From Cellvibrionales bacterium UBA4451 (GTDB lineage: Bacteria; Pseudomonadota; Gammaproteobacteria; Pseudomonadales; Porticoccaceae): DNA of 64,000 nt. The notes beneath the pieces are model-generated. The model did not search any database. It was given only the letters and a program-made list of their open reading frames with translations, and was not told where the DNA came from. How positions within the stretch are numbered: the stretch's first letter is position 1; every line of letters begins with the position of its first letter. Location of the stretch: positions 1 to 64,000 of the forward strand of contig DGPB01000002.1 of assembly GCA_002390285.1 (NCBI GenBank), written 5' to 3'. Position numbers and translations under genes: made by a program. Shown here piece by piece: positions 16,497 through 24,830 of the stretch.

Positions 16497-16836
16497 TAAC
16501 GACCAGTTACCACCCATTCCTGGTAAACGTTATTTTACCATTGGGGAGGTCAGTGATCTCTGTGATGTTAAACCGCACGTGCTGAGATATTGGGAACAGG
16601 AGTTTCCGAGCCTCAGTCCTGTGAAGCGTCGTGGAAACCGTCGATACTACCAGCGTCAAGATGTTCTCATTATTCGTCAAATTCGGTCACTTCTCTATAA
16701 CCAAGGTTTTACCATAGGCGGTGCTAGGCAGCGATTAACTGGAGATGATGCAGTGGAAGATGCCACGCAGGTTCGCCAATTAATTGATCAGACTGTCAGT
16801 GAATTGGAAGCCCTGCTTGTGGCGCTAAAAAGCTGA
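16480..16836 (+). CDS. MerR-family regulator downstream of ihfA
   Basis: 118 aa. Helix-turn-helix of the MerR class (YFTIGEVSDLCDVKPHVLRY, 'WEQEF' and 'RRYYQRQDVLIIRQI'), followed by a short dimerisation helix and no effector-binding C-terminal domain or Cys metal-binding motif. This gene is found beside ihfA in Pseudomonas-type genomes. It starts inside ihfA (overlap 17 nt), so it is translationally coupled. The target is unknown. Confidence 0.9.
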   Translation: MLEPSNNDQLPPIPGKRYFTIGEVSDLCDVKPHVLRYWEQEFPSLSPVKRRGNRRYYQRQDVLIIRQIRSLLYNQGFTIGGARQRLTGDDAVEDATQVRQLIDQTVSELEALLVALKS

Positions 16837-16845
16837 TTCATTTTC

Positions 16846-16873
16846 TTGAATTGTTGGGTGCTTTCGGTATGAT
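16846..16873 (+). promoter_or_regulatory. Promoter of tRNA-Pro
   Basis: TTGAAT (16846-16851), 16-nt spacer, TATGAT (16868-16873), 35 nt upstream of tRNA-Pro(GGG). Confidence 0.6.
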
Positions 16874-16908
16874 GAGCGCCTCTTTCAATACCCATATATT
16901 GATCTTTT

Positions 16909-16985
16909 CGGGGCGTAGCGCAGTCTGGTAGCGCACTACACTGGGGGTGTAGTGGTCGTCGGTTCAAATCCGGCCGCCCCGACCA
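16909..16985 (+). tRNA. tRNA-Pro(GGG)
   Basis: 77 nt, acceptor CGGGGCG/CGCCCCG, anticodon loop CTGGGGG (anticodon GGG), CCA encoded. Its 3' end faces the integrase remnant that begins 89 nt further on, so it probably served as an attachment site in the past. Confidence 0.95.
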
Positions 16986-17073
16986 TTAAAAGCTAGAAAC
17001 CACGCGGGTTGTAGGTGACCCGGCCAAGGAGGGCTAAAACACTTTCTCCATATTTTTTCGTATTTCTCCCTTA

Positions 17074-17737
17074 TTACCCACTTGAATCGACCAATTTGAG
17101 TAAGGCGGGAGACAATCCAGTGGCCCAATCTACACCACTAAAATCCAGTTCTTTGAGGCTCAAATCTGCGTTTACTGGGACGGATTGGGGTTTCTTGTGG
17201 CCATCATAGTAGCGAGCCTTCATTTTCTCATTAGCGTCCACAGATAAGGCCGTATTACTCATCTGGATAGCCCGCTTTAGAGTAGGCAAAAATGCCCAGT
17301 GCGCGTAATGAGTGAATGTCTGGTCGCTCAATCTTCGGCAGATGATTATACATATCTACCTCGCCCCTGATTTTTGAATAGGCCTGGGTCAAATAGTCTG
17401 GCGTAACGGCAAATCCGTGGGGCTTTTTGCGTGATATGGCACTGGTGACACGTTGCTTATGGTGTGCCAGCATAGAGCAGTTGATACCGCTAAATCGGCT
17501 GGACACAATACAGTCGTTCAGCTCTTGCCCCATAGTGATGTCGATATAAATTGGCTCGTCATAATTAACGGACTTCTGTTGAAGCACTCGGATGGTGCGA
17601 TTTTTAAGATTGATATTTTTGTCTAAGTCGATAGCAACATATGTTACCGTTCTCACATATTTAGACCTGCCCGCAAAAAGTGTGTCAGGATGCCCAATAA
17701 GACTGAATATTACAGGTAAGTTTAGGGATGAGGTCAT
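17074..17737 (-). pseudogene. Decayed phage integrase (catalytic part) beside tRNA-Pro
   Basis: Two overlapping minus-strand frames (17255-17737 and 17074-17331) together match the catalytic domain of a phage tyrosine recombinase. The first contains 'RPDIHSLRALGIFAYSKAGY', the usual H-x-L-R box followed by KAGYP, and then stops. The other frame continues 'NTALSVDANEKMKARYYDGH', corresponding to the usual ALMGHxDEKM...HYQxGH. A frameshift near 17255-17275 splits it, the second catalytic His of 'LMGH' is lost, and the N-terminal DNA-binding half is missing. The 5' end runs into galU. Confidence 0.75.
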
Positions 17738-18663
17738 CAGTTGTTAGTAAGGCGGTTATTCCAGTTGCAGGACTGGGTACCCGTATGTTGCCCGCCACCA
17801 AAGCAATTCCGAAAGAGATGTTGCCTGTGGTGGATAAGCCATTGATACAGTATGTGGTGAGTGAAGCTATTACCGCCGGTATCACGGAAATTGTACTGGT
17901 GACTCATGCCAGTAAAAATTCCATTGAAAACCACTTTGATACCAGTTTTGAACTTGAAGCTCAGCTTGAAAAGCGTGTTAAGCGTCAGCTTCTGGATGAA
18001 GTACGTTCAATTGTCCCAGATGGTGTAACAGTTATCTCTGTAAGACAGCCCTATGCTAGGGGGCTTGGCCATGCCATTAGTTGTGCTAGGCCTGTTATCG
18101 GAGATTCCCCTTTTGCCATTTTATTGCCCGATGTGCTAGTGGATCAGTATCAATCCAATATGGCGGTCGATAATTTAGCCGCTATGCTCAATAATTTCTC
18201 ATCCACAGGCCATAGCCAAATTATGGTTGAAGCCGTACCGTGGGAAAGTGTGAATAACTATGGTGTAGTCGACTGTAAGGGTGTTGAACTTATGGGCGGT
18301 GGAGTGGCCAGAATTGATGCTATGGTGGAAAAGCCAGCCCGAGAGAGTGCCCCCTCAAACATGGCTGTCGTGGGTCGTTACGTGGTACCCCCAACTATTT
18401 GGAATCTACTGGAAAAAACAGCTGTGGGTGTTGGGGGTGAGGTTCAATTGACCGATGCTCTTGAGGCGTTATTGGAGCATGAGGTGGTTGAAGCGTATCG
18501 AATTATGGGGCGAAGCCACGACTGTGGAAGTAAGCTGGGATACATACAAGCCAATATTGCTTACGCGCTCCAGCATAGTGAGATTGGTGCTGATCTGAGG
18601 GCTTATCTGCACAGCCTTGAGCATAAGGCGTCAGTTGTAGAATTGGATCATTCTAGGCGCTAG
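17728..18663 (+). CDS. galU: UTP-glucose-1-phosphate uridylyltransferase
   Basis: 311 aa; makes UDP-glucose from UTP and glucose-1-phosphate for LPS, capsule and trehalose or glycogen routes. N-terminal nucleotide-binding signature 'GLGTRMLPATKAIPKEMLP' (residues 15-33), 'FAILLPDVLVD' with the metal Asp, and 'MVEKPARESAPSNMAVVGRY'. ATG 17728 overlaps the integrase remnant by 10 nt, so the upstream promoter region is probably insertion-scar DNA. No strong RBS is seen. A terminator follows. Confidence 0.94.
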   Translation: MRSSVVSKAVIPVAGLGTRMLPATKAIPKEMLPVVDKPLIQYVVSEAITAGITEIVLVTHASKNSIENHFDTSFELEAQLEKRVKRQLLDEVRSIVPDGVTVISVRQPYARGLGHAISCARPVIGDSPFAILLPDVLVDQYQSNMAVDNLAAMLNNFSSTGHSQIMVEAVPWESVNNYGVVDCKGVELMGGGVARIDAMVEKPARESAPSNMAVVGRYVVPPTIWNLLEKTAVGVGGEVQLTDALEALLEHEVVEAYRIMGRSHDCGSKLGYIQANIAYALQHSEIGADLRAYLHSLEHKASVVELDHSRR

Positions 18664-18681
18664 AAGCAGGTGGCCTTGACC

Positions 18682-18710
18682 AGCCCATGCTATCGGCGTG
18701 GGCTTTTTTA
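18682..18710 (+). terminator. Terminator after galU
   Basis: AGCCCATGC and GCGTGGGCT form a 9-bp stem (one G-T pair), loop TATCG, then seven T. Confidence 0.85.
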
Positions 18711-18722
18711 TATGGAAAATAA

Positions 18723-20069
18723 ATGAAGATAAATGGTTTTAAAGCTTACGATATTCGTGGAAAACTCGGTGAAGATTTAACACCAGAAACAGTTTACCTG
18801 ATAGGTCGAGCCTATGCCCGATGGCTTCTGCCTCAAACTGTTGTTGTTGGCGGAGATATAAGAACCTCCAGCGCTACCTTGAAGTGTGCGCTAGCGAATG
18901 GTCTCAGAGATGAGGGTGTTGATGTTCTAGATATTGGACTTTGTGGTACGGAAGAAATCTATTTTGCAACAGACCACCTTCAGGTTGGGGGTGGCATTAT
19001 GGTGACGGCTAGCCATAACCCTATCGACTACAACGGTATGAAGTTGGTGAGGGAAGGTGCGAGGCCCATTAGTGGTGATACTGGTCTGCTAGAAATTCAG
19101 AAAATAGCTGAAAATACGGTTTTTCCTGCTATCGATAATAATGCACGGGGTAGCTATCGACGCGTGAGTTGTTCTGATGCCTATATTGACCATCTTCTGA
19201 CCTATGTTGATAAATCAAAATTAAAGCCTTTGAAGATTGTGGTTAATTCGGGTAATGGTACGGCTGGCCCTGTACTAGATGCTCTCCAGAGCCATCTGCC
19301 ATTTGAGTTTATCAAAGTTAATCATGAGCCTGATGGGACATTTCCCAACGGAATTCCTAACCCGTTGTTGCCGGAAAATCGTCATCACACTACTGATGCA
19401 GTTAGGGCGCATGGCGCAGACTTTGGAATAGCGTGGGATGGCGACTTCGACCGCTGTTTTTTGTTTGATGAAAGCGGAGAATTTATAGAGGGCTACTACA
19501 TTGTCGGTCTGTTGGCTGAGGCATTCCTTCGAAAACACCCAGGTGAAAAAATCATCCACGATCCGCGACTGATTTGGAATACTGAGTCTGTTTGTAAACA
19601 GTTTGGTGGTCAGCCAATACAGAGTAAGTGCGGCCATGCATTTATCAAGCAGGTGATGCGTGAGCAAGATGCCGTCTACGGTGGTGAAATGAGTGCTCAT
19701 CACTATTTTCGTGACTTCTTTTACTGCGACAGTGGGATGATCCCCTGGCTGTTGATTGCGGAGCTTATCAGTGCTGCGGGAGAGAGCTTGTCTACCATGG
19801 TTAAGGCGCGCATCTCTCAATTCCCTTGTTCTGGTGAGATTAATCGTCAGGTTGATGATGCCCCGAGATTACTAGCGGAACTGAAAAACCACTATCTGCC
19901 TGAGTCTGAGAGTGTTGACGAAGCTGATGGTCTCAGTATGACATTTGATGGCTGGCGTTTTAATCTACGCAGTAGCAATACTGAACCGGTGGTGAGGCTT
20001 AATGTTGAGGCCACAAATCCCACGCTGATGACAGATAAAACAAGCGAACTACTGGCGTGGTTGGTTTAA
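18723..20069 (+). CDS. Phosphomannomutase (CpsG/ManB type)
   Basis: 448 aa alpha-D-phosphohexomutase converting mannose-6-P to mannose-1-P for GDP-mannose and surface polysaccharide. The phosphoserine loop is 'TASHNPIDYNGMK' (about 96-108), the metal loop 'DGDFDRCFLF', the sugar-specificity loop 'GGEMSAHHYF' and the C-terminal phosphate-binding 'RSSNTEPVVRLNVE'. Closest by eye to CpsG (FKAYDIRGKLGE, GTEEIYFAT) rather than AlgC. Phosphoglucomutase activity is possible, as in AlgC, and would pair with galU upstream. Confidence 0.92.
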   Translation: MKINGFKAYDIRGKLGEDLTPETVYLIGRAYARWLLPQTVVVGGDIRTSSATLKCALANGLRDEGVDVLDIGLCGTEEIYFATDHLQVGGGIMVTASHNPIDYNGMKLVREGARPISGDTGLLEIQKIAENTVFPAIDNNARGSYRRVSCSDAYIDHLLTYVDKSKLKPLKIVVNSGNGTAGPVLDALQSHLPFEFIKVNHEPDGTFPNGIPNPLLPENRHHTTDAVRAHGADFGIAWDGDFDRCFLFDESGEFIEGYYIVGLLAEAFLRKHPGEKIIHDPRLIWNTESVCKQFGGQPIQSKCGHAFIKQVMREQDAVYGGEMSAHHYFRDFFYCDSGMIPWLLIAELISAAGESLSTMVKARISQFPCSGEINRQVDDAPRLLAELKNHYLPESESVDEADGLSMTFDGWRFNLRSSNTEPVVRLNVEATNPTLMTDKTSELLAWLV

Positions 20070-20273
20070 ATGTACTCTATAGCGCCGGTGTGCTGAGTCT
20101 ATGTTTTTCTGTACATTGACTACACTGTCTCTATGGGACTAAAAAATAGGATCACGGCATACTTCAATATTTTTCTTCCTCTGACATGACGAGTACGTTT
20201 AGGCCCTATTAGTCCTCCTCCACGGCTCACAGCCTTCATTTGATTGAGTGCACGCGGTTCTTAGGAATAGGTC

Positions 20274-21182
20274 ATGGACAACAAGATAGTGTTAGTGACG
20301 GGTGCTACCGGTTTTATAGGATCTCATTTTTGCCAGAAAGCGCAAGATCAGGGCTTACAGGTGATCGCTCTTACCCGTAATCTCGATAAAGCCCATCATC
20401 GATTACCTAATGTTACCGCTATTCAGAACATCGAAGCGCTTTCCTCAATAGATAAAATTGATTATGTGGTCAATCTTGCAGGGGAGCCATTGGTGTCAGG
20501 CCGTTGGAATGCCGCTCGTAAACAAGAATTTCATGACAGTAGAATCGGCACGACAAATCATTTGTATGACTATTTTCAAAAAAGCCCTAAGCCACCTAGA
20601 ATCTTGATTAGTGGTTCAGCTGTTGGGTACTACGGGCCTCATCGTGACAAGTTACTTGATGAGGCAGCAAAATATCACGATAGCTATGCTCATCAATTAT
20701 GCTCAGCTTGGGAGCAAGCGGCCTCACAGTTTAATCAGCTTGGGACAAGAGTTTGTTGTTTGCGAACAGGCATTGTCTTGGGGGCGGAAGAGGGCGCGCT
20801 TGACCGTATGTTGACACCATTCAAGCTAGGTCTCGGCGGTCGGCTTGGTAGCGGCAAGCAATGGATGCCCTGGATTCATATAGATGACGTAGTTGAACTT
20901 ATTTTTCATTGCTTAAAACGAAGCGATATCAGGGGCAGTATCAATGCCTCGTCACCTAACCCGGTGACGAATAAACAGTTCACTAAAACACTAGGTTCAG
21001 TGCTTTCTCGGCCGGCAATCTTGCCTATGCCTTCAGCAATGGTACGGCTGTTATTTGGTGAAATGGCGGATGAGTTGTTATTAACGGGGCAACGTGTTTA
21101 TCCACGAAAAGCATTAGAGTCAGGTTATAAATTTCGTTACCCCGAACTTCGGTCGGCCTTAGAACAGCTGTTGCTAGTATAA
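20274..21182 (+). CDS. TIGR01777/YfcH-type NAD(P)-binding epimerase
   Basis: 302 aa short-chain dehydrogenase fold with N-terminal 'VTGATGFIGSHFCQKA' (residues 8-23), 'YVVNLAGEPLVSGRWNAARK' typical of this subfamily, catalytic-like 'SAVGYYG', 'MPWIHIDDVVELI', and a C-terminal DUF1731-like part. The substrate is unknown; E. coli YfcH is the relative. AGGAATAGG before ATG. It converges with thpR. Confidence 0.88.
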   Translation: MDNKIVLVTGATGFIGSHFCQKAQDQGLQVIALTRNLDKAHHRLPNVTAIQNIEALSSIDKIDYVVNLAGEPLVSGRWNAARKQEFHDSRIGTTNHLYDYFQKSPKPPRILISGSAVGYYGPHRDKLLDEAAKYHDSYAHQLCSAWEQAASQFNQLGTRVCCLRTGIVLGAEEGALDRMLTPFKLGLGGRLGSGKQWMPWIHIDDVVELIFHCLKRSDIRGSINASSPNPVTNKQFTKTLGSVLSRPAILPMPSAMVRLLFGEMADELLLTGQRVYPRKALESGYKFRYPELRSALEQLLLV

Positions 21183-21202
21183 TCGTCGTTCTTCTTTCCC
21201 CA

Positions 21203-21320
21203 TTATTGAGTGGTCGTATTCAGCACAGATCTTACCAGTGGGGTATAGATACTACTCGAATCAGTGAGTTGGCTTTCATAGAGAATAACGTCAGATGCGA
21301 CCATTGATATTGGGGGGGGG
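21203..21320 (-). other. Out-of-frame 3' part of thpR and C9 tract
   Basis: A run of nine G on the plus strand (21312-21320) is a C9 tract in thpR. Skipping one C lets the frame continue 'VASDVILYESQLTDSSSIYT' and end at TAA 21205-21203. This is a good match to the usual C-terminal beta strand of ThpR (V-L-x-x-S-x-L ... Y). The current frame instead ends after NINGRI at 21291. Confidence 0.75.
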
Positions 21321-21767
21321 AAATGTAATGTGGAGGTCTTTGTTCTCGTACTTCATTCTTGCCAGCGTAATGTATGGCCTAAAGGGTCGTGTCATACAAG
21401 GAAAACCTTTTTGTTCGAGAGCTTGATATAACTGCTGGTGAAGTGAGTCCAGTTCGCTACATGGCTTAGGACGTGCTGTGATAATTCGGCTTTGATGGTC
21501 GGGGAATCGAGTGATGACAGCCAGTTCCAAGTGTACAGGCGGGTGTTGGAGTTTTTCCACTACTTCAATGGCGTCAGCCTTCTGTGTAGGGTTAAGTTGC
21601 CCAAGAAAAACGAGTGTTAAGTGACGATTGCTGGCGGGAGTGTATCGAATATGGGCTGTCTGACGTTGCCCTCCAAGCTGTCGGCAGTATTTATCCAGTG
21701 AGCGATTGCTTGCAGAGGGTATGGGTAGTGCAATAAATAGGCGTTTCGAAGGGTTATGCTCGTTCAC
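21291..21767 (-). CDS. thpR: RNA 2',3'-cyclic phosphodiesterase, frameshifted
   Basis: A 158-aa product of the 2H phosphoesterase family (LigT/ThpR), which opens 2',3'-cyclic phosphate RNA ends. Motif 1 is intact (H49-L-T-L in NRHLTLVFLG). Motif 2 should be H-x-T-L but reads PFRPY132-ITLAR, with TAC in place of a CAC/CAT codon. The frame breaks at a C9 tract (21312-21320); the missing 3' part lies in the next frame to 21203 and would restore about 187 aa. It is therefore either a phase-variable or decaying gene, or a read error at the homopolymer; the His-to-Tyr change is independent of that. Confidence 0.8.
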   Translation of the reverse strand: MNEHNPSKRLFIALPIPSASNRSLDKYCRQLGGQRQTAHIRYTPASNRHLTLVFLGQLNPTQKADAIEVVEKLQHPPVHLELAVITRFPDHQSRIITARPKPCSELDSLHQQLYQALEQKGFPCMTRPFRPYITLARMKYENKDLHITFPPPNINGRI

Positions 21768-21836
21768 AGTAACATTCTAGTCTACGAAAGTGGCACAAGA
21801 TTAGATGCAGTACAGGGCATAACGCTCGATAACACG

Positions 21837-22208
21837 TCAGTCACCAGTGTAGGCGCAACCTGAGGTGCAAGTTTCTCGAATTTGTATCTTGCTGAGCTCG
21901 GGCAGGGTAGGTTTTAGTTCAGTCCAGATCCAGCGAGCGATATTTTCGCTGGTTGGGTTTTCAAGCCCTTCTATATCATTGAGATAGCGATGATCGAGTC
22001 GATCATAAATAGGCTTAAAGTGCGCTTTTAAATCACCAAAATCAACAACCCAGCCGGTAGTTTCTCCCACCTCTCCCGTTAGATAGATCGTCACCTGATA
22101 GGAATGGCCATGTAGCCTGGCACACTTGTGTCCTTCAGGGACATTGGGCAATAAGTGAGCGGCTTCGAAGGTGAACTCTTTAAAAATTTCCATGCTAGTC
22201 TCAGACAT
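21837..22208 (-). CDS. queD: 6-carboxy-5,6,7,8-tetrahydropterin synthase
   Basis: 123 aa (E. coli QueD 121), second step of queuosine/preQ0 synthesis from 7,8-dihydroneopterin triphosphate. Zinc ligands in 'FEAAHLLPN' and 'RLHGHSYQV', catalytic Cys in 'EGHKCARLHGHS', and 'GLENPTSENIARW' all match. Start may be Met1 (22208) or Met6 (22193). A single gene between thpR and the tRNA pair. Confidence 0.95.
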   Translation of the reverse strand: MSETSMEIFKEFTFEAAHLLPNVPEGHKCARLHGHSYQVTIYLTGEVGETTGWVVDFGDLKAHFKPIYDRLDHRYLNDIEGLENPTSENIARWIWTELKPTLPELSKIQIRETCTSGCAYTGD

Positions 22209-22273
22209 TTTACTGGTGGCATATCATAATTTGATGGCTGCACGATGTATAGATAATCGAGGCTTTGAAATGT

Positions 22274-22301
22274 TTGACACGTGACGATATTCCGGTAGAA
22301 T
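22274..22301 (+). promoter_or_regulatory. Promoter of tRNA-Val(TAC)-tRNA-Asp
   Basis: Perfect TTGACA (22274-22279), 16-nt spacer, TAGAAT (22296-22301). A strong sigma-70 promoter as expected for stable RNA. Confidence 0.8.
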
Positions 22302-22318
22302 GCGCCTCTCTTTCAAAG

Positions 22319-22394
22319 GGGTGGTTAGCTCAGTTGGTAGAGCGACGCCCTTACAAGGCGTAGGTCACAGGTTCGACCCCTGTACCACCCACCA
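22319..22394 (+). tRNA. tRNA-Val(TAC)
   Basis: 76 nt, acceptor GGGTGGT/ACCACCC, anticodon loop CTTACAA (anticodon TAC), CCA encoded. Confidence 0.96.
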
Positions 22395-22413
22395 AATTAT
22401 TAAGAAGCATAAC

Positions 22414-22490
22414 GGACCGGTAGTTCAGCTGGTTAGAATGCCGGCCTGTCACGCCGGAGGTCGCGGGTTCGAGTCCCGTCCGGTCCGCCA
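22414..22490 (+). tRNA. tRNA-Asp(GTC)
   Basis: 77 nt, acceptor GGACCGG/CCGGTCC, anticodon loop CTGTCAC (anticodon GTC), CCA encoded. Co-transcribed with tRNA-Val(TAC), 19 nt apart, before a terminator. Confidence 0.96.
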
Positions 22491-22497
22491 TTACATT

Positions 22498-22527
22498 AAA
22501 AAGTCCCTTTCATAGGGGCTTTTTTTT
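22498..22527 (+). terminator. Terminator after tRNA-Asp
   Basis: AAAAGTCCC pairs with GGGGCTTTT (one G-T pair) around a 7-nt loop, and the T-run extends to 22527. Confidence 0.85.
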
Positions 22528-22748
22528 GGCCGCTATTTTTGATTGATCTTACGTTTCTTCGTCACTGCTATTTAAATGATCCAGGCAATCTTCCCAGTTC
22601 TTTTCAGCGATGGAAAAAGAAGCGATTTATTCGTATTTTATGCCTAGAATGGCCCTCCTATCAAAGGGATAAGTAACGATGACAAACAGTCCCTGCTGGC
22701 CGTGTATAATCCGTTGACATTTATCGTTGGGACGATTCTGATACACCC

Positions 22749-23645
22749 ATGACTCACTTCAAGAAAATTGCATTAGTTGCCAATATTCAGCTTCCTGAAA
22801 TTGTTGACTCCCTAAAACGGCTTTCCAGTTTTCTGGAAAATAGCGGTTATTCTGTACTGCTAGAGTCAAAAACTGCTCAGCTTATCGGTAATAATCATTT
22901 GCCCGTGTTTGAAAGTGAGGATATGGCTCAGCAGTTGGATCTGGTGATTGTGGTGGGTGGTGATGGCAGTATGCTCAGCGCCGTGCGGAGTATGATGGGG
23001 TACGACATTCCGTTATTGGGGGTGAACCGGGGTCGCCTTGGTTTTCTGACGGATATTCTTCCCAGTGAAATGGAAGGGCAGGTGAAGCGGGTTTTGGCCG
23101 GCGATTATGTGATTTCGAAGCGTTTTTTACTGGAAATGTCTATATCGCGTAATGGGTTAACCATTGGTTGTGGTGATGCGCTTAACGATGTTGTATTGCA
23201 TCCTGGCAAGTCATTACGGATGATGGAGTTTGAACTCTACATTGACGAGCAGTTCGTTTACAGTCAGCGGTCCGATGGCTTGATTGTCTCAACGCCCACC
23301 GGTTCCACGGCTTATGCTCTCTCTGGCGGCGGCCCCATTATGCACCCCAATTTGGATGCGATTGTTTTGGTGCCAATGAACCCCCACACGCTGACCAGTC
23401 GACCTATTGTGGTTGGAGGAAGCAGTAATATTGAAATTCGAGTGGGTTCCTTGAATGAGCTTCATCCGCAGGTCACCTGTGATGGACAGAACGACTTTCA
23501 ATCAGAACCTGGCGATATCATCCGTATTAGCAAGAAGCAGCAGCCGTTACAATTAATTCACCCGGTGGGGCATAACTTCTATGAGACCTGCCGAACCAAG
23601 CTGGGCTGGGGTAGTCGGCTGGATTCCATTGACCGAAATCACTAA
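22749..23645 (+). CDS. nadK: NAD kinase
   Basis: 298 aa ATP-dependent NAD kinase making NADP (E. coli 292). 'VVGGDGSMLSAVR' (GGDG motif, about residues 72-84), 'NRGRLGFLTD', and 'SDGLIVSTPTGSTAYALSGG' are the conserved catalytic and NAD-binding parts. A TATAAT-like box lies at 22704-22709. First gene of a plus-strand run nadK-rhomboid-yeaC-DUF2797-pepN. Confidence 0.96.
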   Translation: MTHFKKIALVANIQLPEIVDSLKRLSSFLENSGYSVLLESKTAQLIGNNHLPVFESEDMAQQLDLVIVVGGDGSMLSAVRSMMGYDIPLLGVNRGRLGFLTDILPSEMEGQVKRVLAGDYVISKRFLLEMSISRNGLTIGCGDALNDVVLHPGKSLRMMEFELYIDEQFVYSQRSDGLIVSTPTGSTAYALSGGGPIMHPNLDAIVLVPMNPHTLTSRPIVVGGSSNIEIRVGSLNELHPQVTCDGQNDFQSEPGDIIRISKKQQPLQLIHPVGHNFYETCRTKLGWGSRLDSIDRNH

Positions 23646-23663
23646 TTCTAATAACGGACTACG

Positions 23664-24521
23664 ATGACAGATCAATCAACTCCAGGGACGCTGGTGGCAG
23701 AAATGTCACATCAGTTTGATGTAAGTCGCCTCTGTGCCGAACTTGATACCCAGAAAATCGCCTACAAAATTAACAAGCAGGAAAACCTGTCTGAATTGTG
23801 GGTGGAATTTCCTGAACAGGTGCCTGTGGCGCTAAGGGTGTTGGAAGACATTAATAAGCGCCAGTATGCAATAGATCGCCAGCTTCAAGGTGGGGAGAGC
23901 TTTCAGGAGCAACTAAAAAAAATGCCAGTAGTCGCCACTCTCTTACTAATGAGTCTGGTGGGGACGGCAATTGTGGAGTGGGGCTTCCCTCTCATTCATT
24001 GGTTCACCTTCCAGGATCTCAGTATTGTAGGTCAGAATCTCCAGTTTGATACCGCCGAGAATGCGATGGCCAAGGGCGAATACTGGCGACTGGTGACGCC
24101 AATTTTTCTACATTTTGGAATTTTTCATATTGCCTTTAATGGTCTTTGGTTGTGGGAACTGGGCAGGCGGATGGAACCCTTGATCGGCAGTGTACAGATG
24201 ATTGCTGCTGTTTTACTGATGGCCGTTGCTTCCAATCTCGGTCAATACCTATGGAGTGGGCCTTCACTGTTTGGTGGTATGTCTGGTGTTGTTTACGGTC
24301 TACTTGGCTACATATGGATTCGTAATAAAGTTGCCCCAAAACCGATATTGGACATACCCAAGGGCTTACTGGGTTTTATGTTGTTCTGGCTATTACTTGG
24401 CATGAGCGGCTTCATCAATTTTTTTATGGATGGCAGCATTGCCAATGTTGCTCACGCTATCGGTTTGCTGACAGGAATGATGCTAGGTGGATGGGCTGGA
24501 CGAACTGAGTCCAAAGCCTGA
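23664..24521 (+). CDS. GlpG-like rhomboid intramembrane protease
   Basis: 285 aa. The N-terminal cytosolic domain (about 1-85) resembles the GlpG N-domain, then six hydrophobic segments. The catalytic dyad is visible: S207 in 'FGGMSGVVYGLLG' and H264 in 'NVAHAIGLLTGMM'; 'HIAFNGLWLWELGRRME' is the conserved loop and helix after TM2. Cleaves transmembrane substrates in the inner membrane. No GlpE or GlpR neighbour is present, so the name GlpG rests on the protein only. Confidence 0.92.
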   Translation: MTDQSTPGTLVAEMSHQFDVSRLCAELDTQKIAYKINKQENLSELWVEFPEQVPVALRVLEDINKRQYAIDRQLQGGESFQEQLKKMPVVATLLLMSLVGTAIVEWGFPLIHWFTFQDLSIVGQNLQFDTAENAMAKGEYWRLVTPIFLHFGIFHIAFNGLWLWELGRRMEPLIGSVQMIAAVLLMAVASNLGQYLWSGPSLFGGMSGVVYGLLGYIWIRNKVAPKPILDIPKGLLGFMLFWLLLGMSGFINFFMDGSIANVAHAIGLLTGMMLGGWAGRTESKA

Positions 24522-24563
24522 TAGCAGTGCTATAATTCCCCGCTTGATAACTTGAGGTAACCC

Positions 24564-24827
24564 ATGGATCTTCAGCAGCTCATTGAATCAATTACTCCTG
24601 AAATATACGATAACCTCAAACGGGCAGTGGAGTTGGGTAAATGGCCAGATGGCTCACGCCTGACTATCGATCAGCGTGAGCACAGTATACGGGCGGTGAT
24701 CGCCTATGATGCTCGGCATAAGGCCGAAGAGGACCGTGTTGGGTATGTCGCGCCAAAGAAGTCGAAGGAACCCTGTAGTAGTAAGAGTAAGCCGAGTGAC
24801 GTGCAGCCCTTAAAGTGGCAGGCCTAA
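24564..24827 (+). CDS. YeaC family (DUF1315) protein
   Basis: 87 aa. 'SITPEIYDNLKRAVELGKWP' and 'REHSIRAVIAYDARH' match the YeaC/DUF1315 family of unknown function; the tail is Lys/Ser-rich. GAGG precedes ATG 24564. The next gene begins 3 nt after its stop. Confidence 0.88.
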   Translation: MDLQQLIESITPEIYDNLKRAVELGKWPDGSRLTIDQREHSIRAVIAYDARHKAEEDRVGYVAPKKSKEPCSSKSKPSDVQPLKWQA

Positions 24828-24830
24828 CGG

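Noticed and set aside
22300..22515. 71-codon ORF across the tRNA pair
   Set aside because: It spans tRNA-Val and tRNA-Asp and is a shadow.
22681..22719. 12-codon peptide (MTNSPCWPCIIR) before nadK
   Set aside because: Too short and without a conserved feature; likely chance.
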